From: Diplonema japonicum
Lineage: Eukaryota; Euglenozoa; Diplonemea; Diplonemida; Diplonemidae
NCBI GenBank assembly: GCA_964019335.1
Contig: OZ025753.1
Span: 225,205-289,204, forward strand
Direction: 5' to 3'
Length of the DNA stretch: 64,000 bases
The notes under the pieces are model-generated. The model was not told the origin of the DNA, made no database searches, and saw nothing but the letters and a program-made list of their open reading frames with translations. A program made the position numbers and the translations under genes. This document shows, piece after piece, positions 1 through 9,502 of the stretch. The number at the start of each line of letters is the position of its first letter. Position 1 is the stretch's first letter.

Positions 1-1053
1 TTTTTTTTTCTTTTTTTTTTTTTTTTTCCCCTTTTAACAATTTATGAAAGAAGTCTGGAAGTGGGGAGCCTTTGAACACAGAGAGTCCTTTCCGGGAGAG
101 GAAAAAAAAAAGAATTTCTTTTTTTATATTTCCCTTTGAAACAAGAAAAAAGAAAAAAAAAAGAAAAAAAACAAATAATAATTGTAAAAATGAAATATTA
201 TTTTTGCCTAAAAAGAAGAAAAGAGTCGAGGTAGGCTTTTTGTTCTGCCTTGACCTTTTTTGCAGTCGGGTTAAACCCGACGTTGCACAAACAAAAGTAT
301 TTCTTTTGTGTGCGTGTGATTTCTCTTTTCTTTTTTTTTCTTTTTTCCTTTTTTTCTTTTTTTTGCGCATGCAGCAAAGAAGAGAGGCGTTGCTATCGTG
401 TAGATTTGCCACACTACGGATTTCTGTATTTTTCCAATTTTTTTTTTTTTTTACTCCTTCTCAGTCTATCATCCTTCAGTTAATCTTTTTTTCTTTTTTT
501 GCTTTTGCTTTTTTTTTCCATCTTCTACTTCCCATCCCTCTCTTTTTTTCCTTCTTTTTTTTTTATATTTTTTTTTTTTTCGTACCAAACAAAAAAAAAC
601 AAAACATGGTACCCGAAAAGAACTATCGAAAAAAAAAAGTAGCTGTCATTCCTTGGTTTTTATTTTCACGACACTCTTCACCAATTTTTTTTTTTTTATA
701 TTCAGTTTCTAATGTGTTGATGACGAAAAAAAAACGAGAAAAAAAAAATTGGGAAAGAAATGAAAAACCTCGACATATTTCAAGAAGAGTGGAAATATGA
801 TAGCTGACTCCCTTTTTTTGTTCTCCTACGACTTGATTAAGATTTTCGAGTTTTTGATTTTTGAGTCAGAAGGGGGTGGGGTACATGACAGGTGTTGTAA
901 AGAAATGAAAGATTGGGCGAAACGCTTCAAAAAAAAAAAAAAAAAAAAAAAAAAAAGGACCTTTCGTCTGTCCGCCAGCTCTTCTTTTTTTCCTTTTTTT
1001 TTTTTTTCCATGTTTACTGGTACAAAAGAAGCAAAAAGAAAAGTTTTCGGTAA
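1..1053. other. Low-complexity T/A-rich spacer
   Basis: This stretch is dominated by homopolymer T and A runs, with a 26-nt A run near 930-955. The open frames across it translate to runs of Phe and Lys and carry no recognisable domain. I see no gene. It reads as polycistronic intergenic DNA of the type that separates genes throughout the window. Confidence 0.6.
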
Positions 1054-1430
1054 GTTCCTGGTAATTGTGGTTTGGAGAAACACAAGCGAAAGGGAAACTC
1101 TCGTTCTAAAGCCGTACACGTGGGGAAACCTGGAAGGGGGTGGAGAGCCCACCCTACGCGTGGCGCCAGTTAGCATCGCCCTCAACGGAGAGTCCCTTAT
1201 CCCATTACATCGAACAAGGAGGTGGCTTCACCAGGTCAGAAGCAAGTAGCCTCCCCGCGGCATCGTGCCTCTCCAGTTGGTGTTTAATTGCTTCTGTGGC
1301 CAGCTTTCTTTACCTCTCCACTTTTCTACTTTCTACGGGACCACAGGGGACGTGGGAGGCTTCGGGGCGAAGTTTCACAAGGGTGGCCGCTGTGTCACAT
1401 ACTGCATGGCACCACTAAAATCGAGACAAC
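1054..1430 (+). repeat. Dispersed repeat family A, copy 1
   Basis: Near-identical to 49437-49853, from GTTCCTGGTAATTGTGG to the end CCACTAAAATCGAGACAAC. A shorter derivative lies at 11792-11904. Copy 2 differs by small indels, for example an extra block near 49640-49670. The end segment CACATACTGCA also appears near 11730 and, diverged, near 41421. No convincing long protein is conserved between copies. The element class is unknown. Confidence 0.85.
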
Positions 1431-2289
1431 TCTTTTTTACAGAAGTCGTTGTTTTGGCAAACAAAAAGTCCAAAACAACAAAAAGACTTGCATTACCGCA
1501 AACCCCACCTGTGAGGGATGGCATCAGATTTCTTAAAGCATCTTATTCCATTTTTTTTATCTGTTTAGGCATCTTTTATCGGCTTTTTTTTTTTTTTTTT
1601 TCTCCCTCTGACGGTACTGTGAAAAATGAAAAGATTCTAAGAAAATAAATTTGAAAAAAAAAAAAAAAAAGACGACATTATGAAATCTTTATTCCGACAG
1701 CTTTTCGTTTTTTGTAATTTTCTTAACATGGAAATATAAGAAGTACATCAGATGTGTTGTTCGCTGTTGACCTCGGTAGCACCCGAGCAGATGCTCAGGG
1801 TGATGCACGCGTACATATAACAATCGATTGAAAGAAAAAGAACGCATACCAAGGGTGATGCGACGCGGAGCGCAGAAGCTACAGCTTGTTCATGGTTCGA
1901 TGCACACTTAGCGCTACTTGGTGTTGCAAAATCCTATTTTTCTTTTCTTTTTTTTTTTTTTTTCCAATTTTTCTACATATTTCTTCTTCTTCTTTTTCTT
2001 TTTCCTCCCTCTCTTTTTTATCCCTCTCCCTCTCTCTCTCCCTTTTTTTTTTTTTTCTTCTTTTTTTTTTTTTTTTTTCGAGGGCCTGGTTGGGGTCCCA
2101 TTCAACAAATCGCAAAAAGATTTTTAAAAAGAAAAGAGAAAGAAATCGTAAACCCCCCCCCCCCCCATACGTTCACCTTTAAAAAAGAAAAAAAAAACCT
2201 CCCCTTTTTTTATTTTATTCCCCACCCCCCCGCCCATTTCTTTTTTTTCGATTGCATAAAAAACACGGGCTCTTGCAAAGTACGAAAAC
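1431..2289. repeat. T-rich spacer containing repeat family B, copy 1
   Basis: Positions 1738-1885 match family B. The shared start is AAGTACATCAGATGTGTTG, followed by a segment with GGTAGCACCCGAG and a GCGGAGCGCAGAAGCTAC tail. Other copies are at 6121-6170, 10143-10206, 28697-28852 and 61200-61425. The remainder (about 1890-2289) is pyrimidine-rich with C and A runs and leads into the peroxidase gene. No gene is seen. Confidence 0.7.
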
Positions 2290-2291
2290 AG
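2290..2291 (+). promoter_or_regulatory. Probable SL trans-splice acceptor of the peroxidase gene
   Basis: A CAG at 2289-2291 lies about 26 nt upstream of the ATG at 2317, after a T-rich tract near 2236-2250. The tract is less close to the AG than at other genes, so the exact site is uncertain. Confidence 0.4.
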
Positions 2292-2316
2292 GGAAGGGGG
2301 GAAAAAAAAAAAAGGA

Positions 2317-2862
2317 ATGCCGTCTACTGTTTACGATTTTGATTTCGGCTGCGACATAAACGGCAACAAGGTAACGCGGGGAATGCTTGAAGGGAAGGTG
2401 TTGCTTATTGTGAACGTTGCCTCGCTTTGATACCTATCGAAGGCGCACTACAGCGCCTTCAGGGAGCTCACGGAGAGGTTCGGCGGCAGAGGGTTCCTCA
2501 TCGTGGCCTTCCCCAGCAGGCAGTTCGGGGGACAGGAGAACTCCGACCCCAGCAGCATACGCGACTTTGCAGCTTCTTATAAGTACGACGGCTTGATGAT
2601 GCACCTGACCAAGATCATCAGACACTACCATTGCTTCCCATGCCCCCCTTGCATATGCTGTTGTGTAAGAAACAACATACATCCTCTCTGGGCCCATTTA
2701 CAGGGCTCTCAAAGGGTCGTGTGGAATTTCGAGAAATTTTTAATTTCACGCCGGGGCACGCTTCTGACCAGAATGCTCCCCAACGAAGGTGTGCACAAAG
2801 CAGATAAATGCGCCACAAATGTCCTACTGGAAGCGATTGAAAAAGCATTAACCACTGGTTAA
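2317..2862 (+). CDS. Glutathione peroxidase with in-frame TGA at the catalytic (selenocysteine) position
   Basis: A thiol/selenol peroxidase that would reduce lipid or other hydroperoxides. The frame is open from ATG 2317 to TAA 2862 (181 codons) apart from one TGA at codon 38 (2428-2430). That TGA falls exactly on the catalytic Cys/Sec of the family: the context reads NVASL-U-YLSKAHY, matching NVAS.(C/U)GLTKSNY. The other catalytic residues are present: Gln69 in RQFGGQE, and Trp136-Asn137 in VVWNFEKFLI. An HPLW segment and the lack of a long tetramerisation loop resemble GPx4-type enzymes. About 14 extra Cys-rich residues (CFPCPPCICCC) lie near residues 104-117, between the LTKI and HPLW segments, which is unusual. 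The best reading is a selenoprotein; the alternative is a pseudogene with a chance stop. I could not recognise a SECIS element in the 3' spacer. Confidence 0.75.
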
Positions 2863-3428
2863 AGAAGAAAAAAAAAAAAAAAGAAATAAATAAATAAAAC
2901 AAAGTGAAGTGCCTTTTTTTAGTCCCAGTGCCTTTAAAGGAAACAACAAAGAGAATGCACCTTTTTTTTTTTTTAAAAAAAAAAAGAAGAAAAAAGAAAA
3001 AGGAAAAAAAAGAATGTGTGTTTTTTTTTTCCCTTGGCAGGGATCTCGGGGAGGGGCAGGGGGGTTTAAATTCTTTTTTTTTATATATATGAAGAATATA
3101 CACAACAACGTAAGAATCCTGACGACCCACCCCCGAGGGCATGGAAAGGTTTTAAAAAGAAAGAAAAAAGAAAACGAAAAAAGAAAAAAAAAAGCAAAGA
3201 GATTATTTAAAAGAAAGCAACGAAAAGAAATGCCACCCCCCCCCCCCCTCCCCCTTACGTCTTTGAGAGTGATGTGTCTTTCTCTTTTTACCAGTGCCTT
3301 TAAAGGAAAAACAATGAGACACCAAAAAAGGTGTTTTTCTTTTTTTAGGTCAAAGTTGTGCACACAAAGAAAAAAAAGGAGAAGATAAAAAAGAAGTTTT
3401 TTTTTTGTTTTTTTTTTTCTTATCACAC
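2863..3428. other. Intergenic spacer, A/T-rich
   Basis: Homopolymer A, T and C tracts separate the peroxidase from the cyclase gene. A short segment CAGTGCCTTTAAAGGAAA occurs twice, near 2930 and 3291, each time containing the palindrome CCTTTAAAGG. This spacer is where a SECIS element for the peroxidase should lie, but none is obvious by eye. No gene is seen. Confidence 0.5.
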
Positions 3429-3430
3429 AG
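3429..3430 (+). promoter_or_regulatory. SL trans-splice acceptor of the cyclase gene
   Basis: A T run of more than 20 nt with few interruptions (about 3396-3420) is followed by CTTATCACACAG. This is a textbook polypyrimidine-AG acceptor, 55 nt before ATG 3486. It argues against the more upstream ATG at 3405, which lies inside the tract. Confidence 0.7.
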
Positions 3431-3485
3431 CGACGCCTATTCACATTTCACTCAGGGAAAGATAAGGGGGGCGGGAAAGTGTGTC

Positions 3486-5585
3486 ATGAAGTGCTGCCTC
3501 TTCTCACGCGCGGTTCTCCCAACAGATGACCCAACTACTGCGTTCCGCAAGAAAGTGTTCATTTCATCCCTGCTGGCAGGCGCGGCCATCTATCTCCTTA
3601 ATATTCTATCTGGCTCAGAATCGAGCATAGTGTTTTGGCGCAGGTTGTCTTACATTGTAGTTTCGCTCGGGGTTGCATGTCAGATCATCCTCGAGAGAAG
3701 GCTGAGGTCCCTTGTGATACACACTACAACCGTCTTCTACGGCACAATGTTCCTTTTCGGTGATCTGATGGCGTTTGCTGAAGGCTACGCCAGAATGTGG
3801 CCTTTCTTCATCGTCCTCATTGATATCTGCCTTGTTACCAGGATGGGGAACCACGTCACAATGAGCTTGCTTGTCATGCTCGTTCTCTATCTTGCCGTCC
3901 TGCTCTTCGAGAACACCTACCGGTTCGGCCTTTACGATCTTTCATTTCTCGCCTCGCAAGAAGAGCGTCGCAAGGTTGTAGACTGTTCCAGCCTTCCCTG
4001 TCCGATGGAGTTGAGTACTAGCATTCAGCTGTTTTTGTCTCAGGTGTTCGTGTTCCTTCTTGACTTCTACTTCACACGCAGCTTTGCGAACGGCCTCCAT
4101 GCGGAGCACGACAAGATGAACAAGGTGATCGCGGCGACGGAGCAGATTGCGACCTCCTTCTCCCGTTTCGACCTTGAAGCGGCAGAGGCTGTCATCGACT
4201 CCGCCTCCCTCCCCCCTCCGCTGCTCCTCTCCTTCAGCAAGATCTTGGAAAACCTGAAGGGTTACCGTCCTTACCTCCCCGATGCCCTCTTCCACAGCAT
4301 GCACACCGAGGCATTGGCAAACTTCGACATCCCGGCTCCTGGTCTGAAGTCACACCGGTCTACACTCGTCTTCACCGACATCCAAGGCTCGACGGCAACA
4401 TGGGAAGCGTGCCCTGAGGGGATGAGGGATGGGCTTCAGGTCCACAACACTGCAATCCGAGGCTGCATAGTTGACCACAGCGGGTACGAGGTGAAGACGA
4501 TCGGGGATGCCTTCATGGTGGCCTTCGAGAGTGCTTCCGATGCTGTGTGGTTCGGTCTGTCTGTTCAGGAGAGGCTCGTGGGAAGCTCGTGGCCTGAGGA
4601 GCTCCTGTGTCTTGAGAGCTGTTCATGGCAGCAAGAAGGCCCCTGGTGTGGACTTCGTGTTCGTGTTGGAATACACTGCGGGGAGGTGGAGGTGCAGCTG
4701 AACAACTTGACTAATCGGTACGACTACTTCGGGAGCACTGTGAACAAGGCGGCTCGCATGGAAGGGGCTTGTGTGGGCGGGGCTGTTGCTGTCACTTCTG
4801 AGGTGTTGGAAGCAGTTGCCCCACTTGACTTAATATGCGTCATCCCAATGGGAGAGGTGGAATTAAAGGGTGTGAGTGATCTAGTGTCTCCCTTCCTCCT
4901 TCTACCTGAAAGCCTTTGTGGGAGGAAGCCCTTCATGGAACAACAGCTTCTTCTGAAGTGTGAGGACAGGAGGCTGGCAACCATGAACTTCACTGGTGCA
5001 GAGTCGCATTCAAGCCACACTAGCGAGCTCATGTCTTCTCACATGCAGCAACGCCCCTCTGCCACTGTCGGGAGGGTGGTAATTGCTTTAAAGAGCTACA
5101 TTGACGGGGTCGAGGCAACCATGAACAACGGGCTTCTTAAGGTTCTGACATGCACTGAGAGGTCACACGGTTCTGTTCTGTCGCTTCAAGGGAACAGGGT
5201 AGGGGTGTGCTGGAATGGTTTGAAGAGTTGTGCGACTCATGTTGAGAACTCGTTGGCGTTCGTGAAGATGCTCGGGAGGGCAGACCCATGCTTCCACATC
5301 GGGCTGTCCACTGGGGCCATTCTCCACGGGACTGTGGGTGCTCGGGCTCAGAAGTTCATGTCCGTCCTCGGGGCCTGTGTTGCGGTGGGCGACACGTTGT
5401 GTGACGATGCTGTTTCGGATGGTGTTCTGTGTTACTACGCGGCACGCAACGAGCCAGCTGAGATGGATGAGCTTTCCATTACAAGCAAGGGCACGGTACT
5501 GGCACCTGATGACTGTCTGATGCAGCTGCGGCGGGTGGAGTTGGTTACTGCATCACAGACCGTACTTGGTTTTGAGGAAGCTTAG
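3486..5585 (+). CDS. Membrane adenylate/guanylate cyclase with two class III cyclase domains
   Basis: Predicted membrane enzyme making cyclic nucleotide, 699 residues. About six hydrophobic segments fill the first 210 residues (for example VFISSLLAGAAIYLLNIL and LLVMLVLYLAVLLFENTYR). A class III cyclase domain follows at about 290-470: metal-binding Asp in LVFTDIQGSTATWE, the KTIGDAFMVAF motif with Lys and the second Asp, and YDYFGSTVNKAARME with the transition-state Asn and Arg. The Lys in the GDAF motif favours ATP over GTP. A second region at about 528-660 (VGRVVIALKSYIDG to GLSTGAILHGTVGAR) keeps the fold pattern but lacks the metal Asp motif, so it looks like a degenerate cyclase domain. 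The start at 3486 is chosen because the acceptor AG lies at 3429-3430. The architecture differs from trypanosomatid receptor cyclases, which have one membrane pass. Confidence 0.85.
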   Translation: MKCCLFSRAVLPTDDPTTAFRKKVFISSLLAGAAIYLLNILSGSESSIVFWRRLSYIVVSLGVACQIILERRLRSLVIHTTTVFYGTMFLFGDLMAFAEGYARMWPFFIVLIDICLVTRMGNHVTMSLLVMLVLYLAVLLFENTYRFGLYDLSFLASQEERRKVVDCSSLPCPMELSTSIQLFLSQVFVFLLDFYFTRSFANGLHAEHDKMNKVIAATEQIATSFSRFDLEAAEAVIDSASLPPPLLLSFSKILENLKGYRPYLPDALFHSMHTEALANFDIPAPGLKSHRSTLVFTDIQGSTATWEACPEGMRDGLQVHNTAIRGCIVDHSGYEVKTIGDAFMVAFESASDAVWFGLSVQERLVGSSWPEELLCLESCSWQQEGPWCGLRVRVGIHCGEVEVQLNNLTNRYDYFGSTVNKAARMEGACVGGAVAVTSEVLEAVAPLDLICVIPMGEVELKGVSDLVSPFLLLPESLCGRKPFMEQQLLLKCEDRRLATMNFTGAESHSSHTSELMSSHMQQRPSATVGRVVIALKSYIDGVEATMNNGLLKVLTCTERSHGSVLSLQGNRVGVCWNGLKSCATHVENSLAFVKMLGRADPCFHIGLSTGAILHGTVGARAQKFMSVLGACVAVGDTLCDDAVSDGVLCYYAARNEPAEMDELSITSKGTVLAPDDCLMQLRRVELVTASQTVLGFEEA

Positions 5586-6366
5586 CGGTTCGGGCTGGGT
5601 TTTGGTTTTTTATTTTTTTTTAGTTTAGCCCCCCTCACAGCGCGTTGCTTATCATTCGTTTCCTATCACTGAATACTTTACGTTTTCTGTTCCCCCCTTT
5701 TTTTATTTGTTTCAAAGAAGACTAGTTGATGGCAGCGAGATGAGTTTGTGTTTATTAGGTGAAAATACCGCTCGTGCACACAAACAAATCCCCCTCCTCC
5801 CGTTCCCCATTTTTTCAAACAGGTAAACCGCGTTGTGTTTGCTTTTTTTTCAAAGAGCGTCCTCAGGTGGCTGAAAGACCTAGATTGTGCGCACAAAAAG
5901 TTTCTTATTTCAACGCACCCACGGGAGGCAGCCCCTCAGCTGGGATTGTCCTTTTTTTACTTTGAGAGGGTAATTACTAGGACGGTAAGAGTGGCATGGA
6001 GCCCCCGTCTACCCCGCTTATCGAAGAGATTGTACGGTGCAGCGATTTGCACATCTTTTCTGTGTTCCTTTTTTGTTTCTTTCTTCTATTCTATATAAAT
6101 ATAATATAATGATATAAATAAAAGTACATCAGATGTGTTGTTCGCTGTTGACCTCCTCGTCGGTAACAGTTCTTGTGCAGGGTGCCACCAACACTGGCCT
6201 CCTTTATCTCTTATATTTATTATTATTTTTTTTTTCTTTCTTTTCCCGTGTCCACAAACAATGCTAAGAACGGACTCTTTTTTTGCTTCTTTCATTTCTT
6301 TTTTTTCCTCAAAAGGGGACTCGTCTTCTTTCTGTTTTCAGTTCTACACCCCACATATATTTCTGC
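5586..6366. other. Intergenic spacer with repeat family B fragment
   Basis: The 3' region of the cyclase gene and 5' region of the next gene. Positions 6121-6170 carry the family B start (AGTACATCAGATGTGTTG and GCTGTTGACCTC). T-rich tracts follow, leading to the acceptor at 6367-6368. No protein gene is supported. Confidence 0.5.
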
Positions 6367-6368
6367 AG
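6367..6368 (+). promoter_or_regulatory. SL trans-splice acceptor of the ARP/F-box gene
   Basis: CACATATATTTCTGCAG ends 17 nt before ATG 6385, after a long T/C-rich stretch from 6215. It favours ATG 6385 over the open-frame start at 6283. Confidence 0.6.
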
Positions 6369-6384
6369 GAAGAAAAAAGGAAAG

Positions 6385-8097
6385 ATGACACAGATCAGAC
6401 CTCCCAGGAACACAAATCTACTGCGCAAAGCTGTTCCAACTGTGCCTAAGTTCAAGGTAGTGTGGGTGGCCAAGCCAGACGACGCGGATGCCTATCGTAG
6501 ATTTCTTGAGCTGAACAAAGGAAGGGACGTTGTTCGTGTCGATGGCGAAGCTGGAATGCGGGCAGAGATCGAAGGGGGCAGGGTGGGGTGGGTGGTACAA
6601 GGCGGCTCGGCTGCAAAAACCGCCGCAAAAAACAACAGATTTATACAACTGGGAAAACCAAGCGCCTCCTCCTTAAACCAGACAGAGGAGGTGTTTATGT
6701 ACATCTTTGACGACCATTCCTGCCACTTTGGGAGCCTAGCCAGCACTACATATAACAACATCCCTTCAAATGTGACTCAGATCTCACACGCTGGTACCTT
6801 GGAGCTGTCCCGTGACGCTTGCCCCAATGCCTTCCATAATGGAAGAATACACCAGTCTGATCACAAGGTGCTGCTTGACGCCATCATTGAATGCGACAGC
6901 AGCCCAAGGGGAGGAACACCGGTCATTGTCACAGTACCTTGTCAAGGCGACGAGAAGCTGACGCAGTACTTAAGGCAGCGGGTGCCTTGTCCTACTTACT
7001 ACACCTGCCACGAGGCGCTGACGCTTCTTTCTCACGGTGAGACCTCCGGCATCGTTATCACCATCCATAATTGCTATGCCAGAATCGTCCCTGTTCTGGA
7101 TGGCAGCCCTCTTGTAGACTACATCACCACCCACAACGGCTTTTGCATTCAGGTCAACGTCAAAAACACATACGTGTTGCCTGATGCGAAGATCAAGTCG
7201 CTGCTCGCTGCTGTCGAATCCCACGCTGTGCTCAACAGTACTGTCGCGCCATCCTATATCTCGGATAAGGAATTCTACAGAATCCTAGGGCACGCCGGTT
7301 TCCCTCATGAGACAGACGAGGATGCGTGGCTGGAGTGCGAAAAGGTTTTCTTCAAGGACATCGATAAGGTCTTGCGGAGACGTTACATGTGTACCTTCCG
7401 CACAACTCCTGTGAAGGCATCCCCCGTGTCGCACACTGGCATTATCGAGAAGATCCACGAATGTGTCGCAAAACTACCGAAATCAGAGCTGGGGAAGGTC
7501 TGCAAGAGGATTATTCTGGACGGACCTGGGGCAGATGTCACCGGAATGCGCGAGCGTATCGAAGAAAGCCTATTCCCTAACCCACCGGAAAAGACCGGGG
7601 CATGGACCATTGGGGAGCGGCACCCCACTGAACTCGACAGAAATCTCTCTCAGGCCCTGACGCGGCAGCATCAGGCAGGGTCAAGATTCTACCATGTAGG
7701 GGGCAGCGTGTACGACCTTGTTGGGCTCAAGAAGCTCACACCCTCTCTGAGAAACAAGAACTTGTCACGCCGAATAACACCTCCGAACCACCCCACGTTG
7801 CCCGTGTTCGCCTGTCTCCCTCACGATGTGGTTGTTAACGTGCTTTCGTACTTAGAGCCCTTGGAGCTGCACACTGATGGGCATGAGATCATGGACCCTC
7901 CACGTACCGCGAAAGGAAGCACTCTGAGCAGCATCATCCAGGCATACCTTGGGGCACGGGTAGCCGCTGAGAGAACGTCCCGAGAGGCCATAAGAGCCGC
8001 GAAGCAACATAACAGTGAACGAGGTGTCCGTGTACTTCTCGACACTCAGGCTTTCATGCAGAGCACAGCACGCGCCAGGTTGGCACACCGTGTCTGA
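6385..8097 (+). CDS. Divergent actin-related protein with C-terminal F-box
   Basis: A 570-residue protein with two joined parts. The N-terminal three quarters follow the actin fold: a segment like actin's NREKMTQ-to-DSGDG region is visible as GDEKLTQYLRQR, then CHEALTLLSHGETSGIVI and ARIVPVLDGSPLVDY. Later CKRIILDGPGADVTGMRERI resembles actin's SGGTTMYPGIADRM. The nucleotide-binding DSGDG loop is replaced by TIHNCY, so ATP binding is doubtful. At about 471-495, LPHDVVVNVLSYLEPLEL fits the F-box consensus (LP..V...hLSYL.P..L) that binds Skp1 in SCF ubiquitin ligases. The C-terminal tail is helical and basic. Plant ARP8 also combines actin and F-box regions, but there the F-box is N-terminal. 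The actin part would be the substrate or chromatin-binding half; that role is inferred. The sequence is far from any canonical actin. Confidence 0.6.
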   Translation: MTQIRPPRNTNLLRKAVPTVPKFKVVWVAKPDDADAYRRFLELNKGRDVVRVDGEAGMRAEIEGGRVGWVVQGGSAAKTAAKNNRFIQLGKPSASSLNQTEEVFMYIFDDHSCHFGSLASTTYNNIPSNVTQISHAGTLELSRDACPNAFHNGRIHQSDHKVLLDAIIECDSSPRGGTPVIVTVPCQGDEKLTQYLRQRVPCPTYYTCHEALTLLSHGETSGIVITIHNCYARIVPVLDGSPLVDYITTHNGFCIQVNVKNTYVLPDAKIKSLLAAVESHAVLNSTVAPSYISDKEFYRILGHAGFPHETDEDAWLECEKVFFKDIDKVLRRRYMCTFRTTPVKASPVSHTGIIEKIHECVAKLPKSELGKVCKRIILDGPGADVTGMRERIEESLFPNPPEKTGAWTIGERHPTELDRNLSQALTRQHQAGSRFYHVGGSVYDLVGLKKLTPSLRNKNLSRRITPPNHPTLPVFACLPHDVVVNVLSYLEPLELHTDGHEIMDPPRTAKGSTLSSIIQAYLGARVAAERTSREAIRAAKQHNSERGVRVLLDTQAFMQSTARARLAHRV

Positions 8098-8518
8098 AAA
8101 AGAAAGGGGGTGGGAAGGCCACTCAGGTTTCTACCCGGTGGCTACTTTTTTTCTTTTGAGCGACAACACCAACGACACATCTTTTTACCATATTCCCTTG
8201 CCCCGTTCTGGTCTCCTTTTTTTTTTTTTTTAAATCTTTTTTATTTTATTTTTCGCCCTAACTGCCGTCACCTCCTTTTTTTTTTTTTTTTGTCGCATAT
8301 TTCTTTTGCTCATCGGGCGTGAGGTTCAATTGAGCTTAACACTGCCTGAACTTGGAGGTTCTTCGGCCTCCTCTTTGGTCTTTCTTTCTTTTTTCTATGA
8401 ATAGTGCCTGCATGGTATGTTCGCCTGTCACGATGAAGAATATTAGAATGCGTTGCAATTAGTCCCCCCCCCCCCCCCTCTTTTTTCATTTCTTTTTAAA
8501 GAAAAACACATATTTCTC
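8098..8518. other. Intergenic spacer, T- and C-rich
   Basis: T runs alternate with short unique sequence. A run of 15 C lies near 8464-8478, just before the acceptor tract. No gene is seen. Confidence 0.5.
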
Positions 8519-8520
8519 AG
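8519..8520 (+). promoter_or_regulatory. SL trans-splice acceptor
   Basis: A pyrimidine tract (C and T, 8464-8500) followed by CATATTTCTCAG, 24 nt upstream of ATG 8544. Confidence 0.65.
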
Positions 8521-8543
8521 GCTTGAAGACACACCACCCCACG

Positions 8544-8921
8544 ATGCCGAGCCCTGTGAACAACAAGAGGAAGCGTATTTCCGAGTGGAGCGAGGTGACC
8601 GCAGGGTCGCAGCAAACCGCAGAGGAGCTCCTGGAGGAGGCAGGGGCGTCCTCGTTCGAGAAGGGAAGTTGCTACTACCGCCTTGGGAAGAGCAAGGAGA
8701 AGATCTCCGCGACGAGGGACATGGTGTCAGTGAAGGAGGGGGATTCGGAGCCTGACATGACAAGTGCGAAGAAGATCAAGAAACTGTGCGGATGGAAGGA
8801 GGACAAGTCTATCAGCGTCACCAACCGCTCTGTCCCCGAAGGTAGGGATGTCTACATCAAGGTGACGGCCCCCAAAAAGAAGTTCAGGGTTGGCACCCGT
8901 GTCCTAATTGAGGTAGAATAG
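8544..8921 (+). CDS. Small basic hypothetical protein (125 aa)
   Basis: I do not recognise a family. The protein begins MPSPVNNKRKRISEW, with a cluster of basic residues that could serve as a nuclear localisation signal. It is rich in Lys, Glu and Ser in the middle (GKSKEKISATRD, SAKKIKKLCGWKEDKS) and ends with a hydrophobic/basic alternation (VYIKVTAPKKKFRVGTRVLIEVE) that could form a small beta structure. GC-rich codon use like its neighbours, plus a clear acceptor AG 24 nt upstream, support it as a real gene. ATG 8544 is preferred to the in-frame ATG at 8523, which lies only three bases past the acceptor. Confidence 0.6.
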   Translation: MPSPVNNKRKRISEWSEVTAGSQQTAEELLEEAGASSFEKGSCYYRLGKSKEKISATRDMVSVKEGDSEPDMTSAKKIKKLCGWKEDKSISVTNRSVPEGRDVYIKVTAPKKKFRVGTRVLIEVE

Positions 8922-9033
8922 TACAACAACGAAAGGAAAAAAAACAGTTGTTTTTTTTTTTGCTGAATGCGAAAAAGAAATTGGCTTTTTCTTTTTAGAA
9001 AGTGTTAGTAAAGCAGACCCCCCCCCCCCCCCT

Positions 9034-9340
9034 CCCCTAGGCATAGTGGTGAGACGACTCGCACCAAATTCTCGCACATTCTCGCATGCGAGAATGATGC
9101 GAGAATTTTTTTGGCTGAAACTTCAACAGGGAAAGCTAGGTGCCTGAGTGTCAAAATCTTCTAAGGACCTCAACAGGCAGTGCTTTGCCCCGTGGTGGGG
9201 CAAAGACGGGTGGACGAATCGTGCGAGAATCATGCGAGAATGTGCGAGAGTGTGCGAGAATGCGAGTCGTTTTGCGAGAATTTCGGCTCAGATTTTTTTT
9301 AATGCGAGAATGCGACTCGCACCACCACTATGCCTAGGGG
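9034..9340. mobile_element. MITE-like element with inverted terminal repeats
   Basis: The left end CCCCTAGGCATAGTGGTG and the right end CACCACTATGCCTAGGGG are reverse complements. They are followed inward by matching ACTCGCA / TGCGACT blocks. The interior (about 270 bp) is built from repeated TGCGAGAAT / ATTCTCGCA words in both orientations, so the whole element can fold on itself. No coding capacity. It is typical of non-autonomous DNA elements. Confidence 0.75.
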
Positions 9341-9502
9341 GTCACATGGGGGTGGTAAAGTGGGTTTTTTCAAATTCGGAAATGCAGAGCACTGGAGCTG
9401 CTTAAACCATGTAAAACACCCCCTTCTCGACCAAAAAATCGATTTCCGCCCGGTACTTTTCACTTTTGGGCACCTACAAGGCATTATTTTGCATTAAAAG
9501 AG

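Noticed and set aside
72-800. 242-codon frame near the left edge
   Set aside because: Phe/Lys low-complexity translation of T and A runs; no domain.
2863-3430. SECIS element for the peroxidase
   Set aside because: I tried pairings around ATGA/GTGA words (for example GTGTCT with AGACAC near 3273-3322) but found no quartet with the required GA partner and AA loop; left open for a proper search.
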